Assembly (NCBI GenBank): GCA_021234155.1 | Contig: JAJEKV010000006.1 | Location: forward strand, 12,185,318 to 12,249,317 | Direction: 5' to 3' | Source of the DNA: Isoetes taiwanensis | Taxonomy: Eukaryota > Streptophyta > Lycopodiopsida > Isoetales > Isoetaceae | DNA: 64,000 nucleotides | In this document: one piece after another, positions 57,314 through 64,000 of the stretch | How the letters are laid out: each line of letters opens with the position of its first letter | Numbering within the stretch: position 1 is the first letter of the stretch | The notes under the pieces: generated by a model | Told to the model about the DNA's origin: nothing | The model's input: the letters and a program-made list of their open reading frames with translations, nothing else | The model's database searches: none | Translations under genes and position numbers: made by a program

Positions 57314-57414
57314 GTAAACTCAAGTTGATTTGACTACTTACTTACTGAGTGGTACAATAGGTACTTGGTACTAGCTGCAGATTCAATTTCTATTGGATAT
57401 GAAAAATAGGGAGG

Positions 57415-57459
57415 GCAGGGCCTTTGTGTTACAACAAGGCCCTGCATCCCTTGTTGTAA
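57415..57459 (+). other. Overlapping inverted repeats at the RT/pseudo-LTR junction
   Basis: GCAGGGCCTT (57,415-57,424) pairs perfectly with AAGGCCCTGC (57,436-57,445). TTACAACAA (57,429-57,437) pairs with TTGTTGTAA (57,451-57,459). The two stems overlap and are mutually exclusive. They lie about 100 nt after the RT stop codon and 50-90 nt before repeat B. Confidence 0.7.
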
Positions 57460-57513
57460 CTGTACAATAACTACAAAGGCCACCCCCACTACGGAAGGAG
57501 GTAGGGTTTTTTT

Positions 57514-59348
57514 GTTAATGATTAAAATACATATGGTGACTTGTTAAAAAATTAAATGCCCAGAAATCCATAACATAAGATGATGTACTGGTCTTTCTTA
57601 GATAGAAGGACGAGCACAAGAAATACATGGGTAAAAATTATGTTGTAAAATAACCTTACCATTGGTTAAAATTACCATGACAGATAACCCTTTAGGGTGT
57701 TGGTTTACAAGTTAGGGTTCCGTCCACGAATGGACGGAAAGGCACATGACGGATCCGACCACCAAGCTCTTACAGGCAGTTACAAAAATAGCTGGAGGAG
57801 AACTCTCAAGTCCCTAATGGACCAGACGGTATTAAGGACAGAACACCCCACACATGTATTTAATGTACCATGTATTAGAACCGTGATCGGGCAGAAACTC
57901 ATACTAAGCCGACCGCTCAGCCGGATTTGTTTATGGGTAGGGAAAAGGGGGATTTAAACATGGCTACCTGTAAGGAAAGATTGAGGCTGAGATGAAGAAT
58001 GCATCCAAAAGAAAGAAGTTGTTTGATTTGCCAAGGTTGCTAAAACCTCCGGTGATGGCGTAATGCACCACTATGGGTAATAAGGGAAGTCGCTAGCACT
58101 GAAAGGTAAAAGCTAAGGGACGTCCTTGAGCGTAAAGGCAAGGAACCAAGAAGTTATGGGCATATAATGAAGACACTGTGGCGATTGAAGTCTCGTGACA
58201 TTCAAAGGATCAAAGAAGTGCAAATGAGCGACTCCGATATACAAGCTATTCAAGAAATCCTCAAGACCACTGGGAAGCCTGTGAATTCAGTTAAATTTAT
58301 CTAACTAGAATATTCATTATAGATCCATAAGCTTTTATAATGAAATCTGCATATGCATAAATTTATGGATGTCATAAATCAATAAGATAGATCAGTATAT
58401 CGGATCGAAGTTGGGAAATGTTTAAAAAACATTTGCCAAAACACAAGAAAGGATATATATGAAGGTTTAATCTAGATGAAGAATAAGCGGCACACATGAA
58501 GGATTGCTGGAAATCGTATATGCATGAATGTATGGACGCTATAAACTAACAAAATAGATCTAAGATAATAGATCTTGTGTCGAGACATCTTTAAAAATAT
58601 GCAGTTAAAATACAAGAAAGTAATGAGGCGTGGAACGTGTAATCCGTATTGAGAATCGAGGAGGGATGATTCGACAGGAAGGAGTGTTGCATCATTATTA
58701 ACATAGAATATGATGCTTTTTTCACTATATATGTAATCTGCCACCGTAATCACTCAAGGTAAGGTCTTGTTATAACAAAGGACAAAAGAGGATTTTACTC
58801 CCGAGAAGATTGTGATCACCCAAATCGCATACAAAAGGTTTAGAAATTTATGACTTGCCAAATTTTATAACTTGCATCGTGCAAAAGTGAAGATAACCCA
58901 AGAAACTCATAGCTTATTCGCTAGTGACTTAGGCTTTTACCCTACTCGCTAACGTCCGTTTCACCGCAGTAACCGTAGTTTCTTGCTCTCTTGCTTTGAT
59001 GATTCTTTTAGCATAATGGATGATCAAGCTACAACTATTTTGGACATGGTTATCAGACATTTTTTATGAAGCGCATCTTTCAAAGGAATTGTGGCCTTAA
59101 TGATGCATAATAATAGATACATATTTCTTTATTGTAGACTTCATTATGTATGAGACTTTGAAAAATAATAGAGTCTTGTACAAGCCAAAGAAGTCTCGAG
59201 ATATTAGAACAGAAATTTCACCCGAATATTTAATGACCAAAAACATGACCATGGCCTAAAGGGAATCAATTGTATCCCTGGGATAGGGGATCGCAAATTG
59301 TACTCTAAAGTACTTGATTGTATCAGAGTAGAAAGTCTTGACTTAAGG
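57514..59348 (+). repeat. Right pseudo-LTR (repeat B)
   Basis: Direct copy of 51,528-53,388. Near-identical to 57,845, then dense small deletions and substitutions, with recognisable collinearity to the end (ACTTAAGG, then T21). Confidence 0.85.
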
Positions 59349-59369
59349 TTTTTTTTTTTTTTTTTTTTT

Positions 59370-59640
59370 AAGAGTATCTTCCCGCCTAAGTATATATTCG
59401 TGGAAAATCCTAGATACCATCCAACGAAGAAATAAAGATGCAAACCCGACCGCACGGTACCGCTTCAAGCTCTTAGATTTCTTATAAGAATTCTTCAAGG
59501 ACTCATGAGTTTTAGTCAACTTCTTGGAGATCCTGGGTTATTAGCGAGTCTGATGGAACCCTAAATCTTAGATTTTTGATAAGAATTTTCCCGATAAGTC
59601 GCCGCCGGAAAGTATATAATTTCGATTCTCCTTCTCTTTA
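59370..59640. other. Spacer between the Penelope-like element and the last LINE
   Basis: Nothing recognised. TCTTAGATTTCTTATAAGAATT and a similar TCTTAGATTTTTGATAAGAATT recur at about 59,472 and 59,567. Confidence 0.4.
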
Positions 59641-61060
59641 CGCTATGATGCGCCATCCGCAGAGAGATGGCTATGGTGAATGTGAATGGGCCACAGGCCA
59701 ATGCAGGCAAAGGGGGAGAGATGGCTATGGTGAATAGGTGACATAAATAACAGGCCAATGCAGTGAACAGGATGGGGCTAATAGGGCCAATGCAAAGGGG
59801 GGAACCAAGGGTACGGCCAAGGCAAATCTCGGGAGGCATGTAGACATAACATTAGGTCCGCAAGGACTGAGAATGGGATAGGACGTTGGGAATGGAAAAA
59901 AATGATTTAGGGAAAGAAACAGAACTTTTCTAATATGTCACAATCCATGTACCCAAATCATCGAAAATGGTCAAAATTCTGATTGGTAAGGAAATGCATA
60001 AAGGTGAAAAGCCCTTTTTGTTCCAGGCGATTGGCTTGTTCCAAGCATGACGGAAGAGAATATGGCGAAGAACAAGATCTCAAACGATCTCTCCAAAGGC
60101 AAGTATGTGCAAAGTCAATTGGTTCAACCTATCCTGATGAAGTTAATCGAAATGAGAGGATGCAAAAACAACGCAGGAACAAAGTCGAATTCCAGGCATC
60201 CCTCTCCTAAAACATGGATTTAAGTCTAACAGCAAGAGTTAGGAATCTAAAGCGCCCATCGGTCGCATTAGACATGAGGCGTGAATCACACCATCAGAAT
60301 GGAAGTCCAGGTAAATGGGGAAGAATGTGACATCGGCTACGTTTTGGCTGGATTTTCCTTTCTTTGTGGTTTAGTGGTGATTCTCAAACAAATGCAGTCA
60401 TAAAAGGGAACTATTTTTAAGGCGTAATTCACAATTTATTTTCAAAATGAACAATAACTTGATCCTAATCATCTAAAAGAACTGTTATTCGGGCTTCATG
60501 CTCAATTCAAGGGCTCACCCCCATGACGCATGAAGAAATTTTTAAGAACCTATTTCATGGAATAGGGGACTACATTGGATGGGAAGCGGTTCCAGAAAGA
60601 GCCCCAAGAATTTGGGTACAGATTGACATATTAAAGGAAATACCCAAAGAAGTGAGATATATGGACTACTATGGGAGTGAAAATCAAATTGGACTGGAGG
60701 GTCTCACAATCTGCAGATCTCGTGGTCCGAGATTGGAGGAGGGTATGCTGCAAATGGCAGATAACCAATAAAACCAGGTCCTGAACTCTCAAAGCTACTC
60801 TGTGAGACTATTCATCCTACAATGGCTAAAGAAAGTTGGACTCCTTCCGGGAAGAAAAGGAATAAGAACGGAAGTGCTTACAAAAAGGCAAGAAAACAAA
60901 AAGCTAGACAAGAAAAAGAAAAGATGGAACAGGAGAAACAGGAGTTAAGAAATAACGTGAAAATTTGGAAAAAGAAGAATGAACACAAAAAATGGGTTGA
61001 TAAGGCCGTAAGATCTGGTCAAGCCAGAGAGGGTCAAGGAAATAAGGAAAAGACTTAGTC
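59641..61060 (+). mobile_element. LINE ORF1 (gag-like) remnant
   Basis: An N-terminal asparagine/glycine-rich piece with a duplicated GAGATGGCTATGGTGAAT (59,662 and 59,717). Then, at 60,523-60,771, a segment typical of plant L1 ORF1: EEIFKNLFHGIGDYIGWEAV, PRIWVQIDILKEIPKEV, GLEGLTICRS. The zinc-knuckle CxxC is reduced to a single Cys. A very lysine-rich tail (60,822-61,058) follows. Several shifts; non-functional. Confidence 0.6.
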
Positions 61061-64000
61061 CAACTAGGGTCTGTATTACTCCCAGACACCGATCAGAGCA
61101 ATACTTTAATCATTGGAGAACCCACAAATCCACCACCACTGAGTATCCTAGGTCCTCGACCTTACATACTGGGAAACTTTACCGATTAAAGGTGACTGCC
61201 CGTAGGTATAAATGTCAGCCCTACAAATTTACAATTCTCCTCAAGTGAGGAAAAGTTACTGCATGAAAATCGAGAATTACATGATGTGCTATTGGAGTTG
61301 ATGGAGAGGCAAGAGGATATGGACAAAGAAGTTGTCCCAAACACACCTTTGGATTCTCCGGCTTCGCATGTAAAAATCCAAAATACAAGTTCTTCACAAG
61401 GTCTCCAATGGATTTGGATGATAAAGATTCTACAAGGGTACTGTGAGATCAATTTCTCTTCCTGGTAAATATGATAACCATCACCCATAAGTCCCATGGG
61501 CCGAGGTGGATATTAAGGGCCAAGACATACTACCCAAGGGCCTAGCACTGGTAGCAATGCCAGGCTATTAAGCCCCCAGGTGTTTCATTAAGACCCTTAT
61601 TGTCTTTGAAGGATAGAATGGGAGATGAACAGTTTTACCCCATTAAGGAAGGAGGAGAGCAACATACCACTGTGTGGCCTGGGAATTCCCTGCAATAGAC
61701 TAGTAAGTCCAAGTAAACTTACCTCGAATTAGCGAATAGACCAACAAGTCCAACGGTCAAGTTCAAACAGAAGACCTCTTACCAAATCATGAGGATGTAT
61801 TCGAAATTGACTGTGAGACATCATTAGGCTAATAAGCCCATCCAACTGCTCGCTGAAATCAAAGGAAGATCTAAATGTCCAGATCCGCAGGAGGATAAAG
61901 AAAAGTTCTTCACCCTCACACCAAGAAAAAAAAGGAACCAAAGTAGTTCATTTCTCCGAAACAAACTCTGTACCTCTCAAACTTAAGGAGCCAAGGTAGG
62001 AAGAAATTATTTGCCCAATGAAGATTACAACTTGAATCTCTGAGAGGAATCAAAGGCCCATTAAAGAGGAAAAGGCTTTTGATTGGCCTTAAAGGAGATG
62101 AAGTCTGATATTGCATCGTTACAAGAAAACATAGATTGCCGTAATTCCAGCGATCAAACTAAATGACGGTCCTTAATGAGATTCCGCTGGGCTCAAGCAG
62201 ATGGAACAAGAGGAGGATTTATGGTTTGGAAGGGATTTGAAATGTGTAGAGAAATATAAAACATGGTAGTGGAGATGGACTGTAGTAATTTTTGGAAAAA
62301 GGGAAATAATTTATTTGAATTATCAATGTATATGCATCAACCGAGTCACGAGAGAGAGGAGCAAAGGAGGCAATAGACACCGGATCCGAATCATCGACGT
62401 TAAACCGCTTATGGTGTGGGACTTAATAGCACACCAAGATGGGATCAAAATTGGGCAAGGATTAATATGACCAAAGGAGAAAGACCGGGACATGGGATAA
62501 GCTTAATGACAAACTTCATCTATATCCCCTCCTCTCATCAAGATTCATGCGGAGCAATATAGGAAGGGGAGCCAAAGCGATGCATTACCTCCTTGATAGG
62601 TTCTACTTGTGCAAATGATGATTTGGAGGATTGACATAACTTTAATCTCATGCGTGATGTGGGAAATTCCATTTAATCACTACCCCACCTCAAAAGTATG
62701 GAGTCCCTCCTGCATGGGGAATCAATATCCTTTAAGTTTAATATAGGTTGTTACGTATCAAACACTCATGGAGGTTCTGCATAGCTCTACAGCCGCCTCC
62801 AAAGACTCCTCTAACAAAAGATCCATGAATTCATTTATTCAAAATTCAAAGAAGATCAAATCCTGGATTAAAGAGGCAAACAAAGGAATTTGAAGAGAAA
62901 GAAAGAAAAAACAAGAGGTATGGAGGCCATGAGGGAAATTAGGAAGAACCTTCCAAGAGGACGATCAGACTTGTAGGACAAGGAGGCGTAATTGAGATCA
63001 AAGTCACAATGAGGAAGTAGAAGCAAAGAGTTTGGCAATTTTAAGTAAATGCAAATATATAAATGAAATGATGATGCAGGTCTCATTTTCTTAGAACTCA
63101 CAAGAATGCACTTTGAATAATGGAATGTTCACACAGATGGAATGAAATCATTGTCCACAGTAAGGAAATTAAAGAGCTCTTCATAAAGAATACAAAGAGT
63201 TGTTCTCCAATTATGATGTAGATGATAAGATACTTGATGAATTCTTTGCCGAGATACCAAAAGGAAGCTCTAAATAGAGGATAAACAATTGCGGATTGTG
63301 CCAAGGTAAAAAGAAATCAAAGAGACTTTATAATCTATGGCGGCGGTAAGAGCTCCGTATTCGATGGACTTCAGCTCGAGTTCTACTTGAGTTTTGGGGA
63401 ATAATGAAGGATGACATCATAACATTTATCCGTGGAGTATGGCAAGCTAAATATCTACACCCCTAGAATAAATGCCGGACAGATCTCCTTATACTAAAAA
63501 GTTAACTCGCCTATTAATATTGAGACCTGAGACCTATCTCACTTACTAACACCAATTTACAAGTGTTAGCTAAGATTCGCCAACGATTGAAGCCATCTCT
63601 CGACTAAGGTGATTAATCCCCTGCCATCACCTTTCTTCCCAAAGATATATCCGGATAAACTACATTGCGCAAAATTAAGGATTACATTGGAATAGGTTGT
63701 CAAACAGGATTGTGGCGTTTCTCAAATTAGATTTCGTGGAAGGCCTATGTGATACAATTAAGTCGGGCAATTCTTGAGGAGAGCTATGACACACTGGATT
63801 CTCGTGATCCTGTAAAATGGAAGTCCTTGGTTTTATTACTGACAAAGAACCTCAAAGATCGATAATTAATGATCCCCTTGATCACTTTCTCTTTGTAGGA
63901 GAGGTAAGACAGATGTCCACTTCTGCTCCCCTCATTTATTCTTAATTGTAATGAGGTGCTAAATAAAATTGGTTATGCATATGCATGATAGTGCGTCATT
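61061..64000 (+). mobile_element. LINE ORF2 remnant, truncated by the window edge
   Basis: Strongly decayed. Endonuclease-like piece FRWAQADGTRGGFMVWKGFE (62,180-62,240). An RT entry-like stretch ILRPETYLTY and, frameshifted, LQVLAKIRQRLKPSLD (63,559-63,606; the usual YK.LAKVLANRLKP block). Motif A AFLKLDFVEGLCDTI (about 63,717-63,760). Sense is the same as the ORF1 remnant, so both may belong to one element continuing past 64,000. Confidence 0.6.

Larger units (their letters stand above)
51507..59369 (+). mobile_element. Penelope-like retroelement with T-bounded long direct repeats
   Basis: Composite order: T21 (51,507-51,527), repeat A (51,528-53,388), T7 (53,389-53,395), internal region 53,396-57,506, T7 (57,507-57,513), repeat B (57,514-59,348), T21 (59,349-59,369). 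Repeats A and B are direct and 1,861 and 1,835 bp long. The internal region encodes a reverse transcriptase of the Penelope/TERT-like type, not an LTR-retrotransposon or LINE type. There are no TG...CA ends, primer-binding site, integrase, RNase H or tyrosine recombinase. Long direct repeats flanking one RT unit match the pseudo-LTRs of Penelope-like elements. No GIY-YIG endonuclease follows the RT, as in endonuclease-deficient (Athena/Coprina-type) members. Reading frames are broken in several places. Confidence 0.75.

Noticed and set aside
51528-59348. LTR retrotransposon interpretation of the 1.85-kb direct repeats
   Set aside because: No TG...CA ends, no primer-binding site or polypurine tract, no integrase or RNase H, and the RT blocks are Penelope/TERT-like.
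60130-60160. CTGATGA...GAAA at 60,137 as a hammerhead
   Set aside because: The eight bases between the two cores cannot form stem II, and the segment lies in a LINE ORF1-like remnant.

Overview
The window looks like nuclear DNA of a land plant. The best evidence is a multi-exon CHASE-domain histidine kinase of the cytokinin-receptor family, a TONNEAU1-type gene, an NDC1-type NAD(P)H dehydrogenase relic, a pentatricopeptide relic, plant-type introns, a chromodomain Ty3/Gypsy element and plant L1-type LINEs. The repeat-rich setting and a Penelope-like retroelement would fit a fern, lycophyte or other large repeat-rich genome, but I cannot name the species. Most open frames in the window are chance frames in AT-rich DNA. 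Only two host genes look preserved.

Layout. 1-7042: a possible host exon split by a 6.3-kb Ty3/Gypsy chromovirus with two LTRs, a 5-bp target-site duplication, primer-binding site and polypurine tract, but broken gag-pol. 7.0-28 kb: gene-poor DNA with two loci of a related 6/12-bp satellite (7.84-8.22 and 16.33-16.96 kb), a single exon resembling serine palmitoyltransferase LCB1, a PPR relic, several unrecognised frames and G-rich degenerate tandem repeats. 28.5-30.2 kb: an intron-containing NDC1-like pseudogene. 30.7-31.8 kb: more G-rich repeats sharing sequence with 25.4 kb. 33.5-39.8 kb, minus strand: a cytokinin-receptor-type hybrid histidine kinase whose 11 exons can be joined in frame to 1,035 codons, with a tRNA-derived SINE-like insert in intron 5. 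43.3-44.5 kb, minus strand: four exons of a TONNEAU1-like gene.

44.6-50.4 kb: a pile-up of at least three degenerate LINE copies in both orientations. 51.5-59.4 kb: the most unusual object, a 7.9-kb retroelement with a Penelope/TERT-like reverse transcriptase (YIDD catalytic box) between two ~1.85-kb direct repeats. Each repeat is bounded by T-tracts, 21 nt on the outer sides and 7 nt on the inner sides. No GIY-YIG endonuclease is visible. 59.6-64.0 kb: another decayed LINE running off the window.

The two host genes are independent of each other: cytokinin perception at the membrane, and cortical microtubule/preprophase-band organisation. Repeat copies within the window show near-identical stretches beside abruptly indel-rich stretches. 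That could be gene conversion or local assembly error, and it limits how literally the frameshifts should be read.
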